A stretch of DNA of 64,000 nucleotides from Astrocystis sublimbata (GCA_022453515.1 JAJNNY010000034.1:186001-250000), one strand, 5' to 3'; positions 35,601 through 48,246 are shown, numbered from the stretch's first letter. A program made the numbers and translations. Notes: generated by a model not told the origin, from the letters alone.

Positions 35601-38600
35601 GCCCCTACCTCTTCACCGCAGCAGCCAAATCGTCGAGCGGCAACCCCTGGAAAGCTACAAATCCTGGGTCCGCGAATTCCGCATCGACGCAAAACTCGCC
35701 AACGAGATCCGCCTAGTCGCGCGCAAGTATCGCACGAACCCGTTCCATTTCCATCTCGCGGCGCTCAGAGCTCTGCTTGGCCGCTGGCTCGGCGCCGAGG
35801 ACACATGCATCATGATCGCCGATAGCTCGCGACGCGACGAGCGCGCCTGGACTGCGCTGGGCCCTTTCATCAACACCTTGCCGCTGCGTCTACGCGGCGG
35901 ACAAGGCTCCACCCAGACCTTTGCGGAATGCATGGTTGAGGCGCGCGATATGTGGCACGAGGTGCTGGAGCACGCTGTCCCGCTGGATGTGATCCTCACC
36001 GAACTAGCGGTGGCGCGACCGGCTACGCACGCGCCGCTTGCGCAGGCCGTGATGAATTACGCCGAGGTCAGCGTGGAGAGTCGTCGCGAGTTTCTGGGGT
36101 GTGCGATGGAGATGATGAGGGAGGATCATGCGGAGCTGCCGTATGATATCGCGTTTAATGTCATTAATAATGCGCAGGGCGAGACGAGGATCATGCTTAC
36201 GGTCCAGGCCTCTATTTATACCGAGGCAGATGCGGCGCTCATTGCGAATGGCTATGAGGATATACTGAAAGAATTCGTTGAGAAGCCCGAGGCGCAGCTT
36301 GGGGAGCACTTCATCTTCAGAGAAGCGGCGTTGCAAAAGGCGTTGGCTGTTGGTACAGGTATATCTCTCTCATCGTCCCCTTTTATTGTTTGACTTGCCT
36401 CCGAAGCTGACTTTGTACTCCATCTCCTAGGTCCTATGTTCGAAAGCGGCTGGCCTGCGACTCTGATCCATCGCTTTGAGGACTTGGCCCCTAGCGTAGC
36501 CGGCAAAGTCGCCGTCACCGATGGCGATGGAAATTCCTTGACATACGAACAGCTTTCACACCGAGTCAACGCCATCGCCGCCCAACTGTTGAAAAGCGAC
36601 GTCAAGCCCGGATCCAGAGTAGCCGTCTGCCAGCACCCCTCAGTGAATTGGCCAGCATCTGTTCTAGCCATCATGAAAATCGGCGCAGTCTATGTGCCCC
36701 TGGATGCCGCAACCCCAGTGCCCCGTCTAACTCTCATCGTGGACGATTGCGCGCCCGTCGCCGTGCTTGCTCACAAGTCTACAGCCAACATAACCTCCGC
36801 ACTCCCCCTAGCATTTGACATCCCCATCCTCGACTTCTCCAGTATTTCCACTTCCACAACCTCAAACAAACCCGAACCCCCAGTCCCTACCCTCGCAAAA
36901 CCCCATTCGCCCGCCGTGATCCTCTACACAAGCGGCTCCACGGGAACACCCAAGGGCGTGATCCTCTCGCACAACAGCCTCAGACACGAATTCGAACTCT
37001 GCACCTCGACTTTGGGCCTAACACCAGACGACGTAATCCTCCAGCAAAGCGCCTGGAGCTTCGACATCACCATCTCGCAGCTTTTCCTCGCGCTCAGCGT
37101 CGGGGCGCGACTACACATCGTGGCGCACGACCAGCGCGGCGACTCCGGCGCTATAGTGCGGATAATACGCAGCGAGGGCGTGAGTGTCACCTTTGCCACG
37201 CCGACGGAGTACAAGAGCTGGCTTCGGCAAGAGAATCTGGATTTATTGCGTGCTGCTGCGCCGGGGTGGAGGCTTGCGCTTCTTGGGGGAGAGGCTGTTA
37301 CGGAGGCGCTGCTGGGGCTTTTTCGTGGGGTTGATACTGCGAGTGGGAGGCGCCTGTTCAATCTCTACGGACCGACGGAGACGACCTGCATGTCGACGAT
37401 GACGGAGCTGGAGTACAGGATCCCAGGGTTCTGCGGCAGCGCGGTCCCAGCTGGCAAGGTTAAGGCGAACGAGAGCATCTATATCCTGGATTCCGATCTT
37501 AAGTTGCTGCCCGTCGGCCAGCTGGGCGAGGTCGTTATTGGTGGTATTGGCGTGGCGACGGGGTATACTAATAGTCCGGACCAGGCGCGCGCTGTATTTA
37601 TTCCTAACCCGTTCGCTCCGGTCGAATACGTCGCGCGCGGCTGGACGGTGATGTATCGCACCGGCGACAGAGGGTATCTACAAGAAGATGGTACCCTGGT
37701 ACTCAGAGGTCGTGGGGGGGATGATACCGAGGTCAAGATTCATGGTGTCAGAGTCGATCTTCGCGATGTCGAGCAGAGCGTGCTTAGGGCCGCAGGTGGG
37801 AAAGTCGTCGATGCTGTTGCGACTCTGCGCACGGGCTCGGAGGCAGACGTGAAGTTCATCGTGGTCTTTGTGGTGGTTTCGGCCTCTACGACTGACGAAG
37901 ATAAGTTCCTGCAAGACCTGATGGCCGAGCTGCCTTTGTCGTATGCTATGCGACCCTCGGCCATCATTCCGGTCGATGAGCTCCCGCGGACCGTGGGCGG
38001 GAAACTCGATAGGAAAGCTGCGGCTTCGATACCGCTGTTGTCTCGGTTTCAATCGTCGTTTAAGGCAAAGCCAGACCGATTTCAACGACAGCTGTCCCTG
38101 CCCAAGAAGCAAAAAATACTGCGCGATATATGGCACACGGTCATACCGCGCGAACTCGTCGACTTGGACGCAATTGGCAGAGATTCAGACTTCTTCAGCG
38201 TAGGGGGTAATTCGATGCAACTCATTGACTTGCAGCACAGGATTTCCGACAAGCTCCAAGTCCACCTCCCTCTCATCGAGATGTTCAAAAACAGCACCCT
38301 CGGCTCCATGGCTCGTCTCTTGGGAGACGAAGATAGTGATAGTGATTCGACGACCAAAGCATCGGAAATCGACTGGGACGAGGAAACACAAGCAGACCCG
38401 GAATCGATCGAAGCCATGAATAACTCCGCGTTCAATAACCCGACTGTTGCTGTTAAATCCCCGCCTCAAACCGTCGTCCTCACCGGCGCCACCGGTTTTC
38501 TGGGGCAGTACCTGCTCCGCGAACTCGTGCGCCAGGAAAGCGTGCAGCATGTCATCTGCATCGCTAATCGACGACTTCCACCTTCACTTCCACACTCACT

Positions 38601-39582
38601 TCCAAACTCACTTCCAAACTCACAGACACAGCCACCAAACGAAGCAGAAAGCAAAACCACCTCCCTCGCAACCTCAGACAAGAAAATCACCCACCTCCCC
38701 GGCGACCTACGCCATCCGCTCCTGGGCCTCTCCTCCCACGACGCAACACGCTTATTCTCGTCCGCCGACGCAGTAATCCACAACGGCGCCGACGTGTCGC
38801 ATCTCAAGACCTACGCCACCCTGCGCAGCGCAAATGTTTCCTCGACCAAAGAACTGGCAAGATTATGCGTTGGGAGGAAAATACCACTGCATTATATATC
38901 CACGGCGGGCGTGGCCATGTACACGGATCCTGATACCTGCGCGACGATGAGGCCCGTGAGCGTGAGAGATGCAATACCTGATGGAGGGAGGGAGAGGGGA
39001 GATTATGGGTACATCGCGTCCAAGTGGGCGTGTGAGGTTTTTCTAGAGAACATGGTTTCTGCGGGCGCTTTGGATAGCAAGAGGGTTTTCGTGCATCGGC
39101 CTTCGAGTATTTTGCGTCCGGCGGAAGGGGTGGGGGGGCAGAGGAGGGAGGGAGAAGGGGAAACAGAGTACAGTGGTGATATCCTGCAGGATATGCTAAG
39201 CTACTCGAGGCGCTTGGGAGCTGTGCCCGATGTGCTGGGGCAGTGGAAGGGTTATGTGGATTTGGTGAGGCCGGAAAATGTCGCTCGGAGCGTCGTGGCG
39301 GCTGTTGTGGGGTCTCGATCATCTGGTTCTGACACTGACACCACAGAAGAGCGTCTTGGGCCAACCTTTATGCATCAGTCGGGCGATATAGAGATCGAGA
39401 TTTCCGACATCAAGAAATTCCTCGAGGAGGAGCACGAGGGAGGTGACGAGATGGAAGTGCTACCCCTGGATGAGTGGGCTGAGAAAGCCGTAAAGGCAGG
39501 ACTTCCGGATAGTATGGCTGCTGTGTTCCGGGCTCTGGGGCGGAAGAAGGAGTTGAATTTCCCTAGGTTGCTGAAGGAATAA
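26684..39582 (+). CDS. Hybrid PKS-NRPS (KS-AT-DH-MT-KR-ACP-C-A-T-R)
   Basis: This multimodular enzyme makes a reduced, C-methylated polyketide chain and joins it to an amino acid. Nine exons (26684-27152, 27205-27710, 27844-27864, 27988-28083, 28154-28374, 28445-34232, 34387-34531, 34595-36358, 36431-39582) give 4053 residues with all phases kept. KS has C184, H323 and H372. AT has GHSSGE with S650. DH has H at about 976 and HPGVLD at about 1148. MT has [10 protein letters not shown] at about 1426. KR has its Rossmann loop near 2129 and the Ser/Tyr/Asn set in [22 protein letters not shown] has GLDS with S2447. C has HHIIFDG from H2686. A has [11 protein letters not shown] at about 3164 and [10 protein letters not shown] has GGNS with S3598. 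The terminal R domain keeps TGATGFLG and YIASK (Y3864/K3868). I see no complete ER between MT and KR. All catalytic motifs look intact, so an active enzyme is likely. The product is unknown. Confidence 0.95.
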
Positions 39583-40314
39583 GGAACATGTCATGTCTAT
39601 CCATTGTCAAGTTAGGTACTTACCTGTTACTTACCTTATGTACCTACCTCGACGGGGAAAATAAATGAAAATGTGTTACAAAACCTGTCGCGTGTACTGT
39701 ACATGTACAGGTCAGCATTGTTTTAGTTTAGTCTCAGAATTATTCAAAGATGAACTGTAAACAGCCTTTTGCGGCGTGCTCATTCCATGGAATGCTGACA
39801 TAATCCGCAGTATCTACTATCTAGGAGGTATCAAGCCAACACTTGACAATGTACCTTATTAATTTACCACCTGTACTATCTAAATATGACCCGCTAGAAC
39901 CGCAAGACACCATAAGAAAGAGACAGCGCTGCTCCCTTACGGAATTTGAATGGTTTTAACTCAGTGCGTCAGAATAGCCAAATATAAACAAGTGCGGAGG
40001 TCACGATTTAATGATTCCTGCGAGTTATCAACTCAGCGAAGTGCAACACACGAAAGACAAAGGGAGCCAAATCTATAAGAACAAATATAGATCTCATTCA
40101 GTGAATGCCATAGCATTCAGCTTCTACCAGGTGTTCGCTGAATAAAAAGAATTAACTCCCAAACGCCGAGCACCACGATGCAAGAAAGCTAACCGCCCGA
40201 TCAATTACCGCCGGTTTCCGTTCCTTCCCGGGTATTGAGTCTTGACACGCGCCGCGATCTCTGCCTCAGCGATGAATGACGAGGAACTGACCGCTAGTAT
40301 CGTAAACCTTATGC

Positions 40315-40346
<32 letters not shown>

Positions 40347-40506
40347 TGTGTGTGTAACGCTGGAAAAAAAACTTGCTTCGAGCTGAGCCGTGCGCAACTG
40401 AGATTATATAGTTCGGCCGGTGAGAACGAGGAGACATCGAAACTGTGTCTCTCAAAAGTCGGAGCAGTTCCATCTGGTATGACTGCATGTGGAGAGGATC
40501 CAGATT
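39583..40506. other. Right edge of the cluster
   Basis: About 0.9 kb between the PKS-NRPS stop and the E2 gene stop; the genes converge. There is no supportable gene. A TACCTAC-rich stretch lies at 39615-39650, and a (GAT/ATG)n microsatellite at 40314-40346 runs into (GT)n. Confidence 0.55.
40314..40355. repeat. (GAT)n/(GT)n microsatellite
   Basis: About eleven GAT units are followed directly by a short GT run. The open frame across it (40242-40751, +) owes its length to the repeat and is antisense to the last exon of the E2 gene. Confidence 0.9.
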
Positions 40507-41364
40507 TTAATGGTCGCCGAACAACCGATCTGCTATGTCGCTACCAATGTCCTGCTCTATGGGCACATACTGGCCATTGTATTTTGGAATGTGGCAATGC
40601 TCGAATGCCTCGACGACCCGCTCGACAGGGAATCCCAGCTCGACAAATTTATCAACGAGGGCTCTGTTGTAACCTTGGTATCTGCATGACATGGTGCGGG
40701 ATGAGTATGAGGACGAGTGCGGTGGCAGGCATGGGGGACGGGAAGGGCTAGGGGCTCTTACGCGGAGTCATCGCGAGGCTGACTAGGCGCGACGACGTTG
40801 GTGCGAGGCGCGACGTGCATGTACCTCTCGCTCCTCGGGGCATTGGCATACCTCACGGCCCACTCGTGAGCCTGCTTTGCGAAGCCCTCAGGGTCGCGCA
40901 GCATCATGGTGGCGACCTCGGCGTCTTGGGGATCCCTAGGTTCGGGACTCTCGAACAGGGATTGGAGAGATAGCAGGGTGGACTTGAGGGTGAGCACGGG
41001 CGACCAGGCGGTACTCAGGGTATCGATACAGATGGCACCCTGCAACGACATGTGTTAGCGAGCTGGAGTGTGGAGGTCTCGAGGTCTTGTGAGAGGGTGG
41101 ACGCACGGTCTGGCTGCTGATATTGGGGTGCCAGACTTTGGTGACGAACTTCATGGTAGGCGGGCAGAAGGGATAATCGTGGGGGACGGTGATGTCGACG
41201 ATGTACTGGCCGCCCTCGTATGGCGTGCCGGGGGGCCCTATGATGGTGGCCCTCAGGTGCGTCATGTCGCTCTGAGAGACGGGCTCGACTGATATGTGTG
41301 GGTTGTCGTCGTTGGCAATGTCGGCCAGCTCTTTACCCACGCGACGGGCTCTACTAGACGACAT
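40507..41364 (-). CDS. ubc1: Ubiquitin-conjugating enzyme E2 with UBA (Ubc1/E2-25K type)
   Basis: Three exons (41107-41364, 40762-41039, 40507-40681) join in phase to 236 residues, close to yeast Ubc1 and human UBE2K. The UBC fold shows the [10 protein letters not shown] loop, the PFCPP segment, the HPN triad (WHPNIS) and the catalytic cysteine C90 in GAICIDTLS. The C-terminal exon encodes a UBA domain ([19 protein letters not shown]), the feature that separates this class from other E2 enzymes and supports K48-linked chain building in proteolysis and ERAD. Introns use GTGCGT..GCAG and GTAAGA..GCAG. It is a housekeeping gene that marks the end of the accessory block. The symbol follows the yeast orthologue. 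Confidence 0.9.
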
Positions 41365-42865
41365 GGCCGCTGAGGGTGGCGACGGCCTCTATAAGTATGC
41401 GTAATATGTATATGGGCGAACTGGTAATGGAGTAGCGAGGCGGGCAACAAGTCGAGCCGGTCTGCGGATGTACGTTCTCTATCTTGAGATGCGTGGTCGG
41501 AGCTGAGACGGGCTCCTCTAGTACCAGCCCGATGAGAATGAGTGTAGTCAACAGAAAGAGGAAGGAGAAGACGAGGATGAAGACGAGGATGAAGAGGAAG
41601 GCCGGTGCTTGTTGCTCTCTCGACTGGCTGGGTCTCGGGTGGGCAGGGGTAGGTATCGGGAGAGCTGACTCAGCCAGTCGGCTTTGTTGAATATTGATCA
41701 GAAAGTGAGATGACGACCTCTAACGCCTGATATATGAGTTGTGATGGTGAATGTGATCTGTTCTAGCAGTTGTGGTGTAAGTGACGAAGCCGGCGACCGA
41801 GGTTGGAAGTGGAAAAAGCGAAGGGGACAGCTCCCATCGCAGCCTCATGTGGTCAGAGCCCAGCCAGTCAGGTAGGTACCTGTCTAGGTACCCTAGGGCT
41901 ATTTTTGGCAAGGCTTACAGGGGCCTAATCCGCTGTAATACGACGGTAGCAGTTAATCGTCACCTCCTCTTGGCACCAGTCGTGCCCCACCACCCATGAT
42001 GCCATGTCCTTCCCTTTGTTTGCCATAGGTAAGACTTGTCCCAGGAAACTTATTGAATACACTTCTTCAACTTGGAACTCAATCTGTCGACCTCATTTCG
42101 GATGTGCCACATGTTATAGGTAGGTATCATGTACTGACTGTATTTCATATGGTTGGAGACCCAGAAGCCCATCGAGTGTGAGGCATCGTTCAGTTCACTG
42201 TCTAGGTGATAGGAACCCCGCCATGGCGGGTCGCTGCACCATCCCTCCCGAGGGAAAGTGCTTAACCAGTATCGATTAGATACAAGGTCTTGACCCCGCC
42301 ACGCCCATAGCTTAACAACACTTGCAGCTCACAGGTACATCTCTAGGCATGTACCTAGATAGACACCTAATACCGCTCTTGTGGTGCTGACGATAGGCTA
42401 GCTCGACTAGCTTGGGTCTTCTCTCCACCCTCGCCGACTGCTCATCCTTCAGCTGGAAGTCCCTCGCCAAGATCCGACTTCATCGTCAGAATGCAGTCTG
42501 CCTCCGGAATCCATGACTGGGGTGTCAGCTTCAGACACAACATCACGGATCATGACCAAGACTTCGCCAGTGTGTTGCGCAAACACACGACCCTACACCC
42601 TTGAATATACTGTACCTAAGCGGCTCCACATATCATATGTCACAGGCAAAGCTCATTTCTCACATCGTCGCATTATCAGCCCAATCACTTTTGCATAGCC
42701 AAGATCCAAACAACGTTCTTCAGCACCACAAGCAACCAAGTGATACCAAAATCACACCCACAAATGCATTAGCTAATCTTGTTGGGCGCACACCGATGAG
42801 AGTGGCACCGATTGCATTCTCAGAAGCTTATCAGCCCCAGTTCTTGTTGTTCGGAAAAGGAAGAC
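41365..42865. other. Spacer between E2 and HET gene
   Basis: About 1.5 kb between divergent starts with no supportable gene. TAGGTACC motifs cluster near 41874-41894, with a TACCTAG copy near 42353. Short frames here lack bias. It must contain both promoters, but I see no clear element. Confidence 0.5.
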
Positions 42866-45800
42866 ATGCGGCTTCTGAAGACCGATGACCTCGATGCGCC
42901 CGAGTTTGTCGAGTTCTTCGAGGAATCTGTGCCAAAATATGCCATCTTGTCTCACACATGGGGCAAAGAAGAAGTCACCCTGCAGGAATTCCAGGGATTG
43001 GAGCAAAGACTACCGACGATTCCAACAGACGTAACAACAACAGCAACAACAATAAAGGCTAAGAAAGGATTCCTGAAAATACGGAAAGCAGCGACTCTGG
43101 CAGCAGAACATGGGTACCGTTTCATCTGGGTTGATACATGCTGCATAGACAAGACGAGTAGTGCTGAGCTGTCCGAGGCCATCAACTCCATGTTCCAATG
43201 GTACAAGAGAGCATCCATCTGTTATGCTTACCTGGAAGATGTGAAGCGCAGTACTAAGACAGACGACTGGGCGCGCCCGTTCCATTCGGAATGCCAGCAT
43301 AGTCGATGGTTCGTTCACACGGGGCTGGACTCTGCAGGAGCTGATCGCCCCTACAGACATCATCTTTTACAACCAGGACTGGGTAAGCTTCGGAAGAAAA
43401 AGCAACAATGGCGTACGCTTTTCACTCTCGCATATAACGGGCATCGACGCTGGTGTCCTTGCAGGCACCGTTCAACCGAGCGAGATAAGCATTGCCGGGC
43501 GCATGAAGTGGGCTTCACGCCGAGAAACAACGCGCCTCGAGGACATCGCTTATTGCCTCATGGGTATCTTTGACGTCAACATGCCCCTACTATATGGAGA
43601 AGGAGTAAGAGCTTTCATCCGCCTACAGGAAGAAATTTTGCGGGATTCGAACGATCATTCCATCTTCACGTGGAAGACGACCGAGCAGAAACCTGATGAC
43701 CATCACTCGGGGCTCCTCGCCAGATCGCCTCGCGATTTCGCCGAGGCTACAAAGTATCGGCCAATGCCCCCGCTGATATCACAGGGGAGCATCACGTGCA
43801 GCATCACAAACCAGGGCTTGCGAATATCCCTTTTCCTTCTCCCGGCTCGGGATAGAAAGGGGGCTAGAATTCCCGATGAGTATGATGCTGTCTTGGATTG
43901 CGCAGTCCGACATAGGCATGGGGATTACCAGAGTCCAGTAATACGCATGAGAAGGCTGTACGGCGATCAATTCGCCCGGATTGCCCCGGGAACTGTCAGA
44001 TGCGTCACCACCCCTTCTCTTGACCTTGGGCATGGTGTAGGGTCATTTGAGACTGTGTTCGTGAAGCAGAAGCCCGTCAATGTCTTTCCCGAGTTCATGG
44101 CATCGTACACGAATATTCTTGAAACTCCAGAGTTACAGGGCCCTGGCCTCGGCTGCTACATCGTCGGAGTATGGCCGGAACAAAACTGGGATCGAGAGGC
44201 AGCTATTCTTCGCATAATCCAGCCTCGTCCGAGACGAGTCACTGGCATATTCCGGTTTTTTGCTCCAGCGATAGATGCCACTGTCGATTTCGCTTTTGGG
44301 CTTGAGAAAGAGCATGAGGGAGCTTGGAAAGTGTGGCACCTGCAGCGAGCGTCGACAAAAGAGCCACTCCATAAGATTATGTCATCGGTGAACACCTACC
44401 TCGAAGGCATTAACCGAGAATTTGGTCAGAATGCCAAGACACCAGATGGGAAGGTGCAATCGTGGCATGAAGGGTCAGGAAACACACACATTCAGATCTC
44501 TATTGACGAGATTGAAGTTTATGGAAGGCCTTACTTTCTTGTGAAAGCGTCTTCTGGCTTCGAGCTCGATGCCGATCCCCCGCGCCCTGAACCGGTGGCC
44601 TCTCTTGTTGGAATACGACCGACGGAGAAAAGACAACAAACCGAAGAAACTCCAGATCCTCTCGAACAAATCCTAGGTGAATTGACCACTTCAGACGGTC
44701 CTGAATACTACCTGCGTTTTGGAACTCGGATGGAGAAGAAACCAGCGAAGATCCGTACCCCATGGGTCTGTCCTCTAGCTAAGAACCTGGCAGAGCTAAA
44801 CATACAGGGGATTGGAGAGAACGAAACGATGCTGTTGCATGCCTGCAGGGACGGAAGAGTTCGGGATCTACTGGATCTCATTGACCATGATCTTGAATGC
44901 ATAACTCTCGCTGCTAAGTCCCACTCGGCGATTCCACCACCGTTCAATGGCTTTCGACCAATTCATTGGGCAGTGGTCGGGGGTCATATTGACGTCATCC
45001 GTATCTTGTTGGACCATGGAGTTTATTTCAATGCGAGAACTAGCCAGGGATGGTCGTTGCTTCATGTCGCTGCTTTGTGCGGTCGCTTTACCACGATGAA
45101 ATGGCTGATGGAGTATGCGTACACCAGACATCGAGGTTCACACGACCTTGAGTTTTCGCTAAGCGACAAGGCCAATATCTTGCAAGAGAACCCTTTACAT
45201 ATAGCTGTGGCAGTCGTCGATTCGCGCGATGAGGATGAGCTGGTGGCCTTCCATGCGCTCATCCGAAATCGCGAGGGCGATGCAGTGTGGTCCTCTGCTA
45301 ACCAGGCTGGGGAGTCGCCGATACATCGCTGGGTCACTAATACCAAATGCTGGGATGTTACTAGTACAGCCTATCTTGCGAGTCTCTTGCGCGTCCACGG
45401 AGGTGTAGTCGACAAACTTGACCGAACGCCGCTTTGGCATGCAGCTTGCTGCGGGTTTTTCAGAATCCCTGTCGAGGAGTACATCAAGAGCGATGCTACC
45501 ATCTTGTCGAAGGGGGACAAGTACGGCATGACTCCGTTGCATGCCGCGTGTCGCTACGGAAAACTGTCGATGATCCATGAACTGCTGGAACTGGGGGCGG
45601 ACCCCGACGCCACGACGGTGGCACCCGGCCTGACAGCGACACACTTCGTCGCACTATATGCCCACCACGACTGCTTGGAAATGCTCATCCGATATCGCGC
45701 AGATGTGCATAAGCCGACCTCTGGAGAAGGTATACATTTCCGACCGATCCATCTCGCAGCTGCGTTCGGACACGGCGGCCGAATTCGAATGCTGCGAGAG

Positions 45801-45911
45801 GCTGGTGCCGATATGGATGAGAGATGCGACCATATCTTGACCAAGGAGTTCAAACTGGTGAAATCCTTTGCAAGCGCTGCCCAGCTAGCCTCGTTGATTT
45901 GGTATTCTTAG
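42866..45911 (+). pseudogene. HET-domain ankyrin-repeat protein, frameshifted
   Basis: HET-domain proteins mediate non-self recognition and cell death in filamentous fungi. The N-terminus (MRLLKTDD, then YAILSHTWG and FIWVDTCCIDKTSSAELSEAINSMF) is the canonical HET start. The reading frame breaks at 43313-43316, where GTTC is duplicated (TTC-GTTC-ACA). Up to TGGTTC the frame from 42866 is right; after the duplication the conserved RGWTLQELIAP continues in the frame of 43317-45911, on through MKWASRRETTRLEDIAYCLM. A 29-base intron hiding the lesion would be too short and would remove conserved residues. The C-terminal half has at least five ankyrin repeats (for example TPLHAACRYGKLSMIHELLELGADP). 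Without the lesion the protein would be about 1010 residues. As read, translation stops at 43573 within the HET domain. A sequencing error remains possible. Confidence 0.85.
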
Positions 45912-46494
45912 AAAAGAGCAGAAGTTTAACGATGTTAGGAAAGAAGGAGATTGGATCGTATGCAACCACGGTAAATAAGTTAGTGTGTCATTTCTCTGCC
46001 TTCCAGGTGCTACCGACCGTTCAAGATACCCTCTATTTTAGCAGCAGGATCACAAAGATGGTAGTAAGCGGAGTCAACGGGTCGATAGATAAGTGTCTTG
46101 GAAAACATACTACTTATATCTGAATAATAACAAATTTATATCAATATAAGAAAATGTAAAAACGAATTTGGACATCCAAGAGATGCCAGATCTACCTAGG
46201 TATTACTACCCCACCATCCAAGACCAAGCACCAAGGTACATGGGTCGATAGGTGACCGCATTATTTGCCCCACCATGGTAAAGCTACCCCACCATTGTAG
46301 ACTCCAAGCCGAAGTTTCCAAAAACTTAGCATCACATCTTCCTCAACTCATTATACCCTTTCAATCTTGCTTCCACTTAACTCTCAACACACGCACACAC
46401 ACACACACCACTGGCCATATCTCTTGCTCAAGATTCCAACCAGAGATACAACGTTCTACGAGATAATTGCGCACAGGGCACAACCGATCTCGAA
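45912..46494. promoter_or_regulatory. ELP3 upstream region with CCCCACCAT repeats
   Basis: Three copies of CCCCACCAT occur at 46209-46217, 46269-46277 and 46288-46296, all on the plus strand. Two share the longer ACCCCACCAT. A (CA)n run lies at 46391-46409. The copies are 280-200 bases before the ELP3 start. Whether they bind a factor is unknown. Confidence 0.4.
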
Positions 46495-48246
46495 ATGGCC
46501 ACCGCCACCATGACGGCCACGGTCGCGGCCCCGACGACGACGACGGACAAGAAGAAGAAGGACGCGGACCTGCCGCCCGAGAACGAGCGGTTCCTGCGCT
46601 GCTGCGCCGACATCGCCCACGTGCTGATTGAGGACCACGAGGCGACCAAGGACCCTGCGGCGCGGCGCAAGGACATCAACCTCAACAGCCTGCGCACGCG
46701 GCTGGCGCGCAAGCACCGCCTGACCAACATCCCGCCGCTGACGGCCATCATCGCCGCCGTGCCCGAGCACTACAAGAAGTACATCCTGCCGCGGCTGGTG
46801 GCCAAGCCCATCCGCACATCCTCGGGCATCGCCGTGGTGGCCGTCATGTGCAAGCCGCACCGCTGCCCGCACATCGCGTACACGGGCAACATCTGCGTCT
46901 ACTGCCCCGGCGGGCCCGACTCCGACTTCGAGTACAGCACCCAGAGCTACACGGGCTACGAGCCGACGAGCATGCGCGCCATCCGCGCCCGCTACGACCC
47001 CTTCGAACAAGCCCGCGGGCGCGTCGACCAGCTCAAGGCCCTCGGCCACTCCGTCGACAAGGTCGAGTACATCATCATGGGGGGCACCTTCATGTCGCTG
47101 GCCCCGGAGTACCGCGACGAGTTTATATCTCAACTGCACAACGCCCTGAGCGGCTACCAGGCGGCATCCAACGTCGACGAGGCCGTCGAGGCCGCCGAGA
47201 TGAGCAACGTCAAATGCGTCGGCATCACCATCGAGACGCGCCCCGACTACTGCCTGGCGCCGCACCTCTCCGACATGCTGCGGTACGGGTGCACGCGGCT
47301 CGAGATCGGCGTGCAGTCGCTGTACGAAGACGTGGCGCGCGACACGAACCGCGGGCACACGGTCGCGGCCGTGGCCGAGACCTTTGCGCTGGCCAAAGAC
47401 GCAGGCTTCAAGGTCGTGTCACACATGATGCCCGACCTCCCCAACGTCGGCATGGAGCGCGACCTCGACCAGTTCCGCGAGTATTTCGAGAACCCGGCCT
47501 TCCGCACCGACGGGCTCAAGATCTACCCCACCCTCGTCATCCGCGGCACGGGGCTTTATGAGCTGTGGCGCACGGGAAGATATCAGAATTACACCCCCAA
47601 CGCCCTGATTGATATTGTCGCGCGCATCTTGGCGTTAGTCCCGCCTTGGACCCGCATCTACCGCGTCCAGCGCGACATCCCCATGCCCCTCGTCACCAGC
47701 GGCGTCGAGAACGGCAACCTGCGCGAGCTGGCGCTGGCGCGCATGAAGGATTTCGGCACGTCCTGTCGCGATGTGCGCACCCGCGAAGTCGGCATCAATG
47801 AAGTGAAGCATAAGATCCGTCCCAGCCAGATCGAGCTTGTGCGCAGGGATTATACGGCGAACGGTGGCTGGGAGACGTTTCTTGCCTACGAGGATCCGAA
47901 GATGGATATTCTGGTCGGACTTCTGAGGCTGAGGAAATGTACGGCGAAATATACGTATAGGGAAGAGCTGGTTGGACAGCAGACGAGTTTGGTCAGGGAG
48001 TTGCATGTATATGGTACTGCCGTGCCGGTGCATGCGAGGGATCCGAAGAAGTTCCAGCATCAGGGTTTCGGGACCTTGTTGATGGAAGAGGCGGAACGCA
48101 TTGCGAGGGACGAGCATGGGAGTGCCAAGATTAGTGTCATTAGTGGGGTGGGCGTGCGCAGCTATTATCGGAAGCTCGGGTATTGGCTTGATGGGCCGTA
48201 TATGAGTAAGTGGCTTGATGGAAGGCCGGCGCCTGGGGAGGAGTGA
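46495..48246 (+). CDS. ELP3: Elongator catalytic subunit Elp3
   Basis: Elp3 is the catalytic subunit of Elongator and installs the acetyl-derived carboxymethyl group on wobble uridines of certain tRNAs. It is an intronless frame of 583 residues, near the usual 550-560. The radical-SAM part has the Elp3 pattern C124-x9-C134-x2-C137 in [17 protein letters not shown], followed by [19 protein letters not shown] and ARYDPF. The C-terminal GNAT domain has the acetyl-CoA loop [11 protein letters not shown] and ends with [15 protein letters not shown] Thr-rich, Lys-rich N-terminal extension of about 30 residues is not conserved. Third positions are strongly GC-rich in the first two thirds, which creates a 300-codon antisense shadow. 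This is the most secure identification in the window. Confidence 0.98.
   Translation: MATATMTATVAAPTTTTDKKKKDADLPPENERFLRCCADIAHVLIEDHEATKDPAARRKDINLNSLRTRLARKHRLTNIPPLTAIIAAVPEHYKKYILPRLVAKPIRTSSGIAVVAVMCKPHRCPHIAYTGNICVYCPGGPDSDFEYSTQSYTGYEPTSMRAIRARYDPFEQARGRVDQLKALGHSVDKVEYIIMGGTFMSLAPEYRDEFISQLHNALSGYQAASNVDEAVEAAEMSNVKCVGITIETRPDYCLAPHLSDMLRYGCTRLEIGVQSLYEDVARDTNRGHTVAAVAETFALAKDAGFKVVSHMMPDLPNVGMERDLDQFREYFENPAFRTDGLKIYPTLVIRGTGLYELWRTGRYQNYTPNALIDIVARILALVPPWTRIYRVQRDIPMPLVTSGVENGNLRELALARMKDFGTSCRDVRTREVGINEVKHKIRPSQIELVRRDYTANGGWETFLAYEDPKMDILVGLLRLRKCTAKYTYREELVGQQTSLVRELHVYGTAVPVHARDPKKFQHQGFGTLLMEEAERIARDEHGSAKISVISGVGVRSYYRKLGYWLDGPYMSKWLDGRPAPGEE

Noticed and set aside
40242..40751. 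169-codon plus-strand frame
   Set aside because: Its length depends on a (GAT)n microsatellite, and it is antisense to the UBA exon of the E2 gene.
43313..43341. A 29-base intron explaining the HET frame change
   Set aside because: Too short for a fungal intron, and it would remove the conserved GWTLQ residues; a GTTC duplication explains the shift exactly.
46456..47358. 300-codon open frame antisense to ELP3
   Set aside because: It is a shadow produced by GC-rich third positions of ELP3; composition is Arg/Val/Ala/Asp-rich without any domain.
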